From Candidatus Zhuqueibacterota bacterium (GTDB taxonomy: Bacteria; Zhuqueibacterota; Zhuqueibacteria; Residuimicrobiales; Oceaniaggregativiventaceae): 32,470 nt of DNA. Position 1 is the first letter of the stretch. The number at the start of each line of letters is the position of its first letter. The notes under the pieces were generated by a model. The model did not search any database and was not told the DNA's origin. It saw only the letters and a program-made list of their open reading frames with translations. This document shows, one piece after another, positions 9,701-16,172 of this stretch. Made by a program: the position numbers and the translations under genes. The DNA is taken from contig WJMF01000215.1 in NCBI GenBank assembly GCA_014728085.1, positions 1 to 32,470 on the forward strand, written 5' to 3'.

Positions 9701-9868
9701 ACCAGCGGTAATGGAGACTGGTATGGCAACTGGAAACCGGTATTCGCAGCGGCGGAAAAACGCAAGGGAAAAGGGGCTTATCGTATCTGTCAGGTTCACC
9801 TCGCAGATCATATCGAGGGAAATCCGGTTGCTGAAATTTTTGCACGTCGTTTTCTGAGCAGAGAATAG
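6794..9868 (+). CDS. Glycoside hydrolase family 2 enzyme (beta-galactosidase/glucuronidase-like)
   Basis: A 1024-residue protein. Domains in order: N-terminal tail without signal peptide (1-70), GH2 sugar-binding jelly roll (about 110-260, with the GVDYKAHLFINHAYVGSHEG strand pair), Ig-like domain (about 265-400), TIM barrel (about 410-700), then a further beta domain and a C-terminal alpha/beta domain (about 830-1024). Catalytic residues can be placed: Glu510 in YINEP as acid/base and Glu600 in CGEFG as nucleophile, both matching GH2. The barrel opens with the usual LRGVN. Lacking a signal, the enzyme should act in the cytoplasm on material brought in by the symporter encoded 15 bases upstream. 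The ribosome binding site is poor (AAAAAAGG adjoining the ATG), so translation may be coupled to the symporter gene. Exact sugar specificity (galactose, glucuronate or mannose type) is not determinable. Confidence 0.92.
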   Translation: MQQNGDVFAQIAAKRLQQRNAELTEPNPPSLAPVSLPVEPGSKQAFIPPSRRDSDRELDSDLKTLEEKYLPFLQSCAPQLDDYRFRLALTTFDWRPEKDSDRRNFAGVVDGTGEWQQVSIPHYGPPVGRAATLYRTTFRPGEEMLNAGSLFIHFKGVDYKAHLFINHAYVGSHEGFFAPFEFDITPHVHPEENVIVVRVENDFIFMGNRSKSGKVMEGDKNYAATGCGWDDPDFGWHHCPSGMGIYQKVYIEARPRLFIGDVFARPMPEKQEVRISVSLHNADTDYKQFAFRLSLYGENFKSCVFKDFIFQPRSMDVPGLGDVQKDGNKEVILSAGPGENEYIIPLVIGEMRQWEPENPWLYQLQITLLDKEDNPVDAASQVFGMRSFEMDTTREPKGRFCLNQIPVKLRGVNTMGHLQQCVLKEDWHQLVEDILLAKLCHVNFLRFTQRPVQAEIYDFCDRLGMMTQTDLPLFGVVRRNRVWEVVRQVEEMEKLIRSHPCNVLVSYINEPFPNAMGRPHRHLSRPELEAFFRAADIAILKNNPDRVIKPVDGDYDPPAPGLPDNHCYCGWYIGHGIDLGRLHKGYWQKVKPGWLYGCGEFGSEGLDSQEVMRKYYPKTWLPESLTDPRQWTPDKIIKAQSGWFHYMWFETPEDLNGWIKASQAHQEWITRLMTEAFRRDNRMVSFALHLLIDAFPAGWMKAVMDVDRRPKPAYFAFRHALAPLMTSLRSDRNAFFSGEEIKVEAWVCNDLHSVPPDARLCYHMQVGKEIVASGTVPAKVKPFSSTFQGFIHFHAPRINHRKKAIIRLALVTDKVLHHTFLELDLFKEIEPVSRAVRVIGRPDGKAAVLIGALGYTTTDNSSVKRSDVIVIDDWKTYTDMKEEIDLAVTGGAVAVFIELSPGFCQIDGDQIEVQKAGMGPRHFVSRNTKHELVNGFQPHDFKFWYESKSGYPTPLLSSVFITAGWQAVLTSGNGDWYGNWKPVFAAAEKRKGKGAYRICQVHLADHIEGNPVAEIFARRFLSRE

Positions 9869-9905
9869 TTGGGTTGCTCTTGATTCAGAATCAAACATTG
9901 CGGGG

Positions 9906-10237
9906 GTGTTCGACAGGTATCGCGCCGATCTTTTAAACGAAAGCGTTTCCGAGGCAGCCTTGCCGGATCAGGTTCATAACGGCAGTAAATTTCTGTTGCA
10001 ATCGAAAACAGAATATGATGAAGCAATTTTCTGAAAACGGCTCTGGTACAAGGTTACGCAATGTCAGATGTGGACCATGGTGTAGAAAAGGATCAAATAG
10101 TCCAGACATTGACACAGCGTTATGAATTGCCCCAACCACCAATCGACCTTACGGTCAAGATTGAAAGAGATTTATTGCAAGCCGAAATTGTTCCACTCTT
10201 GAAGATTAAATTAGATCATACCGGAGCCTCTTTTTGA
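9906..10237 (+). pseudogene. Possible frameshifted relic of a PqqD-like protein
   Basis: No intact gene fits the gap between the GH2 gene and the permease gene, but three short frames follow one another. Frame one (GTG 9906 to TGA 10034, 42 codons) ends in YDEAIF. Frame two (from 10018) continues with FSENGSGTRLRN. Frame three is an open 58-codon stretch (ATG 10061 to TGA 10237) reading DVDHGVEKDQIVQTLTQRYE and further to an Asp/Leu-rich end. Read across the shifts, the order resembles PqqD-family peptide chaperones: a beta part, an L-N-x-T segment, then a D-G-x(4)-Q-I-V helix and a final helix. No radical SAM partner is present. The end overlaps the last 22 bases of the permease gene on the other strand. 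The resemblance is by eye and weak; it may be non-coding. Confidence 0.3.
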
Positions 10238-11046
10238 GCGCGAAAGGATTTTATCAGAATCACCAGAACGAGAAACAAGGCGAGAAAAAGGACAACCACC
10301 GGTCCGCTGGGGACATCCAGATTCCAGGAGAGGAACAAGCCCAGAATGCTCACCAGGGTTCCTGCAATCCAGCCAATGAGGATTCTCCAGCGCCATTGAT
10401 CCGAAAACAGAGCTGAAATTGCAGAAGGTATAATTAAAAAAGCAAAGACGATGAGAATGCCGCCTATCCGGACAGAGTGCATCACCACGATACCGAGGGT
10501 CAGGTAGAATATAAAATCCCACCACATGACTTTGGTTCCTTTTTGTTTTTGCGCTTCATATTTTTCGGACAGGCCAATAAATTTATCGCGAAAAATATAG
10601 TGCACGCCACCGATAACAGCATAGACGACCAGTGACTTTATGATTTCGGGCCATTGCACCCATAAGATCGATCCGATAATCATTTCCTTAATATGTTCAT
10701 GAGAGCCGGCTGCCTTGTCGATAACGATAACCGCAGCGGTGGTGGCAACGGCATAGGTAATGCCGATCACGGCTTCCATGCAAATTTTCGGTTTTTTGCA
10801 GCGCAAGGCAGCGAACAGATATGCAGCGACACAGACAAAGACGAGTGAGAAAAGATACGTCAGCGGGTGTCCTTCTTCAATATTCAACACGAAAGCCAGA
10901 GTAACACCAAAGGCAGCAATTTGTGCCATGGCAATATCGATAAAAATAATACCCCGTTTCAGGACATGGATACCAAAATATCCATGAATGCCGACAAGTG
11001 TCAGACAAGCGGCGAACGGGGGTAACATAAAAATCAGACCTTCCAC
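10216..11046 (-). CDS. Metal ABC transporter permease (ABC-3/ZnuB family), second of two
   Basis: A 276-residue membrane protein with about eight hydrophobic segments. The RGIIFIDIAMAQIAAFG stretch near residue 32 and VVMHSVRIGGILIVFAFLI near residue 190 are hallmarks of the ABC-3 permeases that carry zinc, manganese or iron. I take the GTG at 11046 as start because AGAGG lies a few bases upstream; an ATG six codons in is the alternative. The gene begins 14 bases after the end of a sister permease gene, and the pair most likely forms a heterodimeric channel working with the binding protein encoded at 11876-12952. It is the last gene of the operon; the ATP-hydrolysing subunit that such a system requires is not encoded next to it. 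In the C-terminal part KSFRAQKEAPV is an ordinary cytoplasmic tail. Confidence 0.93.
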   Translation of the reverse strand: MEGLIFMLPPFAACLTLVGIHGYFGIHVLKRGIIFIDIAMAQIAAFGVTLAFVLNIEEGHPLTYLFSLVFVCVAAYLFAALRCKKPKICMEAVIGITYAVATTAAVIVIDKAAGSHEHIKEMIIGSILWVQWPEIIKSLVVYAVIGGVHYIFRDKFIGLSEKYEAQKQKGTKVMWWDFIFYLTLGIVVMHSVRIGGILIVFAFLIIPSAISALFSDQWRWRILIGWIAGTLVSILGLFLSWNLDVPSGPVVVLFLALFLVLVILIKSFRAQKEAPV

Positions 11047-11060
11047 AAGAAACCTCTTTG

Positions 11061-11873
11061 TTAAACCAACCTCTTTTGTTGTGCAAGTATGGACATTATT
11101 AAAAGGGCTCCTAAAGCACAGACGATTGTGGGACCATTGGGAAAATTATATTGATAGGAAATATATATACCTGCCAATGACCCGATCATCGCTGTTACGA
11201 AGGAGATGACAAAACGCTTGTTCCAGGAATCGGTGTAAAGCTGCGCCAGCGTTGCGGGCGCAATGAGATACATAAAAACGAGAAAGATACCTCCGATTTT
11301 AACCGCCTGGACGATTACAAAACCAAAAGTAACATAAAAGAGCAGATCCAGTCGCCGGTTATATGAGCTGAATGTTGTTTGCTCCGAATTCTCCGACAAG
11401 GCGATGAATTGTTTTCTAAAAAATGCGTGTATACAGATAACCAGAGAAAAAAGGAGGAGCATTTGTACAATATCGTTCCAGGAGACCCATAACAGTGAAC
11501 CGGTCAGTGTTTTTTGTACAAAATTGGCTCCTCCCTGAACGGCATCGACAAGGAGCATTGCAGTTGCTAAAGCTACACAGTAAATCACGCCGATAATCAC
11601 TTCCCGTGATAATTCAGTATGCTGGAATTTTGCCAGAGAAAAAAGCGATAGAATAACGAGTGTAAAAGCGAGTGAAATCACCGTGGACAAGAGGGTTCCG
11701 TCCTGAACGCCGATCAGGATGCCCAGCATGGTACCCAGGGCGGCCACTTGTGCAACGGCGATATCGATAAAAATAATACCTCTGGTCAGGATATGGTTGC
11801 CAAAGTAACTCAAAATTGCTGCCAGCAAAAGCGAAGCGGTTATGGGGGCTGCCAAAAAATATACTGTATCCAT
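11061..11873 (-). CDS. Metal ABC transporter permease (ABC-3/ZnuB family), first of two
   Basis: A 270-residue polytopic protein paralogous to the following permease: it shares RGIIFIDIAVAQVAALG near residue 31 and VIVQAVKIGGIFLVFMYLI in the C-terminal half. The open frame extends 15 codons further upstream to 11918, but that extension would overlap the binding-protein gene and has no ribosome binding site, whereas the ATG at 11873 is preceded by AGAGG at eight bases and gives the usual N-terminus (MDTVYFLAAP). The start lies two bases after the stop of the binding-protein gene, so translation is probably coupled. ABC-3 permeases move Zn2+, Mn2+ or Fe2+ across the inner membrane. Two different permeases per system suggest a heterodimer, which occurs in some zinc and manganese transporters. 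Confidence 0.93.
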   Translation of the reverse strand: MDTVYFLAAPITASLLLAAILSYFGNHILTRGIIFIDIAVAQVAALGTMLGILIGVQDGTLLSTVISLAFTLVILSLFSLAKFQHTELSREVIIGVIYCVALATAMLLVDAVQGGANFVQKTLTGSLLWVSWNDIVQMLLLFSLVICIHAFFRKQFIALSENSEQTTFSSYNRRLDLLFYVTFGFVIVQAVKIGGIFLVFMYLIAPATLAQLYTDSWNKRFVISFVTAMIGSLAGIYISYQYNFPNGPTIVCALGALLIMSILAQQKRLV

Positions 11874-11875
11874 AA

Positions 11876-12952
11876 TCAGGACCTCTGCTGAATAGAATGA
11901 TTCAGAGTGGAAATCCAATAGTCTACCAGGTCAAAGATATCTTCTGTGCCTTCGATACCACCGCAGGAGAGGGGTAAAAAGGCGCATTGGATGCCGGTTC
12001 GTTGTGCAATCATCATCGGCGTGGATTTTTCAAAATAGGTTGCCACCATCATAACATCGATATTTTGTTCTTTGATCAGATTGATGGTGTTTTGAACATG
12101 CTTGGCCGAGGGCGGAATACCCGGCTTGGGTTCGACATATCCCATAACCTGCAATCCAAAGGTGTCTGTAAAATATGCCCAGTTTTTGTGATAGGCGATT
12201 ACTTTTTTGTCACGCAGAGGCAGGGCTTGTTTTAGCCAGCCTCCCAGGAGATCGATCAGTTTTTGACCCTGATATTCCTTCTGCAGAAATGTGAACAATG
12301 TATGATTGTGCAAGAGGTTTCCCAGTGTTTCCCCTTCGAAAAGATCGACAAGCGCATCTCCAAAGAGGGCTCTGTCAACCCGGTCGATAAATTCATCGCG
12401 GTTTTTTTGATAGAATTCACAATTTGCCGGATCTACTTTGCAAAGGCCGATGGTTATATTTGCGGCAATTTGCTTCCAGTTTAGCGGTCCGGTATGGATA
12501 TGCGGATTTCCCATAAGATGGATGTCGCCTTCGGTACGGTCAGCTGTATCAACTTTTTGCAGAACTTTGATACCGTCTGCTGCGGCAACAAACCCTTTCT
12601 CTCCGTCCATAATGTCTTTATTTCTGGCTTTGTCCAGCAGGGTGGATGACCAGATTTCCAGGTCCATTCCGGTGGTTACCCAAAGATCAGCTTTACGCAA
12701 CATCATGGCAAAGCTTGGTTTTGGGGGAACAAAATGGGGATCGCCGTCTCCGGCAGAAATAAATTGTACAGAGCCCTTGTCTCTGACAATATCTCTGGCG
12801 ATAGAGGCATAATCGGAAAACGAGGTTACGATTTCAAGTCCCTGCTCATCGTGATGTCTGCCATACCGGCGATGATGGTGTTGTGCCGCGGCCAAAGCGC
12901 TGTAAACGAGAACAACAATGGATAACGTATAAAATATTTTTTGAAACTGCAT
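11876..12952 (-). CDS. Zinc-type ABC transporter substrate-binding protein (ZnuA/TroA family)
   Basis: A 358-residue periplasmic protein. The signal peptide (about 1-24, ending ALAAAQ) is followed at once by a His cluster, HHHRRYGRHHDEQ. The metal-site residues of the cluster 9 binding proteins can be seen: His73 in GDPHF, His151 in GNPHIH, His255 in AYHKNW, plus an acidic residue near VATYFEKS. The long connecting helix typical of the family runs through the middle. His-rich segments are commonly found in zinc-specific members, usually as an internal loop; here the cluster sits at the mature N-terminus. The start has AGGAG six bases upstream. The gene follows the outer-membrane barrel gene by 21 bases and precedes two permease genes. 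Zinc is the likely cargo; manganese or another divalent metal is possible. Confidence 0.92.
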   Translation of the reverse strand: MQFQKIFYTLSIVVLVYSALAAAQHHHRRYGRHHDEQGLEIVTSFSDYASIARDIVRDKGSVQFISAGDGDPHFVPPKPSFAMMLRKADLWVTTGMDLEIWSSTLLDKARNKDIMDGEKGFVAAADGIKVLQKVDTADRTEGDIHLMGNPHIHTGPLNWKQIAANITIGLCKVDPANCEFYQKNRDEFIDRVDRALFGDALVDLFEGETLGNLLHNHTLFTFLQKEYQGQKLIDLLGGWLKQALPLRDKKVIAYHKNWAYFTDTFGLQVMGYVEPKPGIPPSAKHVQNTINLIKEQNIDVMMVATYFEKSTPMMIAQRTGIQCAFLPLSCGGIEGTEDIFDLVDYWISTLNHSIQQRS

Positions 12953-12973
12953 AAAAGACTCCTTGTTTATATT

Positions 12974-14278
12974 TTAATAGGCCTCATGTTTGTGAGGTCC
13001 CATGGCCCAATTCACCTGCACGATGAATGAATGATCGTCGGGCAGGACATCATTAACCGCTGTATCTGATTTGATTTCTCGTTGAGAATATTGGTACTGA
13101 AAACGGATAAAAACGAATTCACTCTGCCAAAAGTCTGCATTTGCAGTAAGAGCCCATTCGTATTGATCAGCAGAAAAGGGTAATTCAGTATAATCGACCC
13201 GGCCACCGACCCACCAGCTTGCATTGACTTTATTTTGAAATGACGAATAAATACCTTTGCTGTTGATATTCTGCCCGGGGGTTTGCCGATGCCCCCAGAC
13301 AAATTCGGTTTTCCAGTCTATTGTTCTGTATTTTGAACGGTCGGTCGGTATCCATTTTAGATTCATCGCCACATTGGTAACAAAACTGCGACACCTTTCC
13401 TGCGGATCGTTATAACCGGTAATACTTCCGAGTCGCCATTCAAAGAAAAGGTCATCGGTTATATCGTAAAAGTGAGTCAGGTTGGCGGCGGTCAATAAAT
13501 TTAAATCCCCCTGGTCGGTAAAGCTCTGACCTGTACCGCCATTGATGAGGGTCAGATCCAATAAAGTTGCATTGGCTCCCAGCAGGGGTGGCAGGAGAAA
13601 GTTTGCAGCAGTACCAAATCCACCCAAATTGCCGTTGGTAAAAAAGCGGGTGAGGACTTTGGGACGGTCAAACTGGGGCAGGGCATGGTCGTGATAGCGA
13701 TTCAGGATACCCCATTCCGCGTTGAAGAGACCAATTTTTAGATTCATATCCAGCGGCAGGTTGAGCCATTCCATATAGGCTTCTTCCAGGCTCAGTTCAT
13801 TTTCCGTTAGAGATATAAATGTTTTGCCCCTTGTAAAGGGATCAAGCGGTGCGGTTAATCCGAGCTCTACTTCCCGTAAAAAGAAACCATTGTTTCCGTA
13901 AGTAAAGTCATTTGGGGTATCCAACTCTTCGCAATTTTGATTGCTGACCGCTGCAAAAAAATCGCCTCCCATACTGATGTTTGGATTGAGCCCGGATTGC
14001 TGCCTTACACCGGTATGGAATTTTTTGCCTAAATTTTCCTGTTTTTTTCTCTTTACTCTACTCAAATCATTCGCTTCATCGAGGAGCGCCTGCAGCTCTT
14101 TTTCCTTTTCCTGCTGTTGCTGTTTGTTGATCAGTTGCGTCAGGTTATACGATAAAGAATCGATTTTTTGTTGTAAAAGTTCAATATCTTCTTTTTTTGT
14201 TTCCGTTTTCTCTTCCCGAGCAAACAGGTTGCCGGTCAACAAAAAGAAGACAAGCCACACGATCCATAGTCTGAGCAT
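12974..14278 (-). CDS. Outer-membrane barrel protein with periplasmic coiled coil, zinc operon member
   Basis: A 434-residue protein with a clear signal peptide (1-20, ending NLFA), a charged Gln/Glu/Lys-rich coiled coil (about 22-80) and then a long stretch of alternating aromatic and polar residues typical of beta strands (about 95-434), e.g. FFLREVELGL, FVFIRFQYQYSQ and the last strand SFIVQVNWAM. The protein ends in HKHEAY, so the C-terminal residue is Tyr rather than the usual Phe. The plan of coiled coil plus barrel recalls phosphate-selective-type porins. The promoter-proximal ribosome site is strong (AGGAGAGG). Because it is located directly before the zinc-binding protein gene, it may let zinc or a zinc chelate through the outer membrane; this function is inferred from position only. 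Confidence 0.85.
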   Translation of the reverse strand: MLRLWIVWLVFFLLTGNLFAREEKTETKKEDIELLQQKIDSLSYNLTQLINKQQQQEKEKELQALLDEANDLSRVKRKKQENLGKKFHTGVRQQSGLNPNISMGGDFFAAVSNQNCEELDTPNDFTYGNNGFFLREVELGLTAPLDPFTRGKTFISLTENELSLEEAYMEWLNLPLDMNLKIGLFNAEWGILNRYHDHALPQFDRPKVLTRFFTNGNLGGFGTAANFLLPPLLGANATLLDLTLINGGTGQSFTDQGDLNLLTAANLTHFYDITDDLFFEWRLGSITGYNDPQERCRSFVTNVAMNLKWIPTDRSKYRTIDWKTEFVWGHRQTPGQNINSKGIYSSFQNKVNASWWVGGRVDYTELPFSADQYEWALTANADFWQSEFVFIRFQYQYSQREIKSDTAVNDVLPDDHSFIVQVNWAMGPHKHEAY

Positions 14279-14339
14279 ATGTACACCTCTCCTGTGTTCA
14301 CAGAAAAATATATTTTGATAAACGATTTCAGGATTGAAA

Positions 14340-14708
14340 TTAAGAAACAGGAGATGTTAGAGGCGGTGCACGAAGATAAAATTGGATACGCTCAAAGACG
14401 AATTGCAATTTCAACAATGTAAAGGCATAGAAATCGAGGCTTTGCTGAAAAATGAAATAAAAGATAACGATCAAAAGAGCCTGATTGAGCAGAGAGGTCA
14501 TGCATCCGAATAGCAACAGGTCTGTGTTCGAGTGATGCGAAGATTGAGGCTGGGGAGAAGAATCGCCATTTTCAAAAGGGTGGGCATGAAAAAGAATACG
14601 ACCATTGCCAATAAGATGAAAATGGCCGTTCATGACGGTATTAATATTGATCGCGATCAATGCGAGCAATAAAAAGAGAATGGAAATATTGTAGATGTGT
14701 CGTTTCAT
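14340..14708 (-). CDS. Small His-rich membrane protein, first gene of the zinc operon
   Basis: A 122-residue protein of unknown family. It has a hydrophobic segment at about 8-24, a hydrophilic middle (25-65) holding paired histidines HFH, HAH and HH (His29, 31, 41, 43, 58, 59), and a second hydrophobic segment at about 72-92, followed by a basic amphipathic tail. The likely topology places the histidines in the periplasm, where they could bind zinc. I use the ATG at 14708; a TTG 12 codons upstream is also in frame but falls inside the predicted -10 region. No good Shine-Dalgarno is seen. The gene is 61 bases ahead of the barrel gene and appears to lead the metal-uptake operon. A chaperone, sensor or accessory role in metal handling is plausible but unproven. 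Confidence 0.7.
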   Translation of the reverse strand: MKRHIYNISILFLLLALIAININTVMNGHFHLIGNGRILFHAHPFENGDSSPQPQSSHHSNTDLLLFGCMTSLLNQALLIVIFYFIFQQSLDFYAFTLLKLQFVFERIQFYLRAPPLTSPVS

Positions 14709-14735
14709 AAATAGTTGTAATGTTTTCAGGCAATG

Positions 14736-14764
14736 AAAATACAAAACTATATTTAAACATTCAA
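14736..14764 (-). promoter_or_regulatory. Possible sigma70-type promoter of the zinc operon
   Basis: On the minus strand TTGAAT (14764-14759) and TATTTT (14741-14736) are separated by 17 bases and lie in an AT-rich stretch just upstream of the ATG at 14708. No convincing Zur/Fur palindrome was seen nearby. Confidence 0.35.
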
Positions 14765-14798
14765 GAATTTTATTGTCTATTGATGCTGTGCAGGTCGA

Positions 14799-15449
14799 TC
14801 AGGTTAGCAGGGGCAACAATTGACGACAATTGTCCAACACGCAGCAGGCGAGCGTAAAGTTTCCATCACGCGTAAGCGGATTGGGAATGGCGGCACAACG
14901 TACGCCTGCCCGGTGAGCAGCGGTTACACCCCGCTCGGAATCTTCTATGACCAGCGCCTCATCTGCGGTTATACCGAGTTTTTCAAGTGCGAGCCGGTAC
15001 GGTTCCGGATCGGGTTTTGAATGTTCATAATCTTCCCGTGTCAGGATGAGATCGAAAAAAGGCAATAGACCTGTATTTCTGTGAATAATGTCAAAATATT
15101 GTCGTCTTGAACTGGTGACCACGGCCATTTTATACCGCGGTGCCAATACGTTTAATACCTCCTCAACCCCGGCCATGATTTCGATATCCTGATGCAGGAG
15201 CTCGATATATCTTTTGTCCCGTTGCTGTCGCAATGCCAAAATTTCATCTGCTGTCATGCCCCGATCGAGTGCAAGGTCGAGGGCGCTTTTGCCCTCTTTT
15301 AAAGATATATGCAAATAGAGTTCATGGGTCAGATCGATCCCCAGAGTTGCCAGAAATTCCCTCGTAGACTGAAAATAGTATTTTTCCGTATCTACCAGAA
15401 TACCGTCGTTATCCCATAAAATAGCCTTTATACCTTTGAGTGGTTTCAC
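14799..15449 (-). CDS. HAD-superfamily sugar-phosphatase/phosphoglucomutase-like hydrolase
   Basis: About 216 residues. All four HAD motifs are present: I, WDNDGILVDTE (nucleophile and acid/base Asp); II, VVTSS; III, KPDPEPY with its Lys; IV, VIEDSERGV. The region between motif I and II forms the small helical cap of the beta-phosphoglucomutase/phosphatase group, which acts on sugar phosphates and similar small phosphates in the cytoplasm. The frame reaches back to a TTG at 15479, but AAAGGAG lies inside that extension and points to the GTG at 15449, which also gives a compact N-terminus. The gene comes just after a sulfatase relic on the same strand. Specific substrate unknown. Confidence 0.88.
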   Translation of the reverse strand: MKPLKGIKAILWDNDGILVDTEKYYFQSTREFLATLGIDLTHELYLHISLKEGKSALDLALDRGMTADEILALRQQRDKRYIELLHQDIEIMAGVEEVLNVLAPRYKMAVVTSSRRQYFDIIHRNTGLLPFFDLILTREDYEHSKPDPEPYRLALEKLGITADEALVIEDSERGVTAAHRAGVRCAAIPNPLTRDGNFTLACCVLDNCRQLLPLLT

Positions 15450-15483
15450 TGTAAACGATTCTCCTTTTAGGCTCGCCAATCAT

Positions 15484-15969
15484 TCAATCTGTAGCCTGAG
15501 GTTCATATAGCATGCCCTTGGAGCCACGCAGGGGCGCCATAGAGGTCATGACACCGTGTCCTCCATTATCTGAACAAATAATCACTATTTCAGGAGAAAG
15601 AACGGGATTATTGGCGACCGGGACAAGCTTGCGAAATCGTGGATTGCCCCGTTCCGGGCTGCCTACAGTATAAACGCCGTGGCGTGGCGAGTATTGTCCG
15701 CTTAACAATGAGGCACGGGTGGGAGCGCAATTGGGAGCGTTTGCATACGCCTGGATAAAAATCATACCCTCTGCGGCAAGGCGATCAATGTTGGGTGTTT
15801 CGTAATAGTCGCTGCCCATAAACCCGACATCTTTCCGGCCGAGGTCATCGATCAGAATAAGGATAAAATTAGGTTGGTCAAAATTATTTGAACAGCTATA
15901 TAAGCGCGGAGCGGCTAAAGCTGCCAGCAGGCCCCTCAGGGATTTTCGCAAAAACAGTCTTCGATGCAT
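15484..15969 (-). pseudogene. Sulfatase relic with internal deletion and missing C-terminal half
   Basis: A 161-codon open frame that starts as a normal type I sulfatase: RR-containing N-terminus, the metal pair Asp41-Asp42 in LIDDLG, and the formylglycine site CAPTR (Cys81). At about residue 128 (near 15588) the text jumps from VPVANNPVLSPE, which in related enzymes is followed by the AEALK-GY-T segment, straight to IVIICSDNGGHG and APLRGSKGMLYE, which normally lie some 150 residues later. It then stops, so the whole C-terminal domain is lost. There is no Shine-Dalgarno before the ATG. The N-terminal part differs clearly from the intact sulfatase encoded next to it, so this is the relic of a second, different sulfatase rather than a copy. 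Confidence 0.85.
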
Positions 15970-16081
15970 AAAAGAATTCTAAAGTCGGATTGAGGTTGTA
16001 ACACAGTTTTGATTACAGGGAAAACTCTAATGCCGAAAAAGGTTTGAAGTTAAAGTTTTTGAAATCAATACATAACTAAAG

Positions 16082-16125
16082 CCTGCGATTCTCCTCAACC
16101 GCGAAGACCGGAAGAGAATCGCAGG
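16082..16125 (-). terminator. Perfect 12-bp inverted repeat, possible terminator of the sulfatase gene
   Basis: CCTGCGATTCTC (16082-16093) is exactly complementary to GAGAATCGCAGG (16114-16125), with a 20-base loop. It lies 48 bases past the stop of the intact sulfatase gene. On the minus strand only a broken T-rich stretch follows, so it may be a weak terminator or an RNA-stabilising hairpin. The rest of the 203-base gap 15970-16172 shows nothing else. Confidence 0.4.
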
Positions 16126-16172
16126 GAGGAATAAATTGTTTTCAAAAGTTTTTGAGCCGGAATTTAGGCGCT

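Noticed and set aside
12438-12812. A 124-codon plus-strand frame opposite the zinc-binding protein gene
   Set aside because: It is a shadow of the well-supported gene on the other strand.
13941-14318. A Ser/Cys/Phe-rich 125-codon plus-strand frame opposite the barrel gene
   Set aside because: The composition is the reverse reading of the Lys/Glu/Gln-rich coiled coil, not a real protein.
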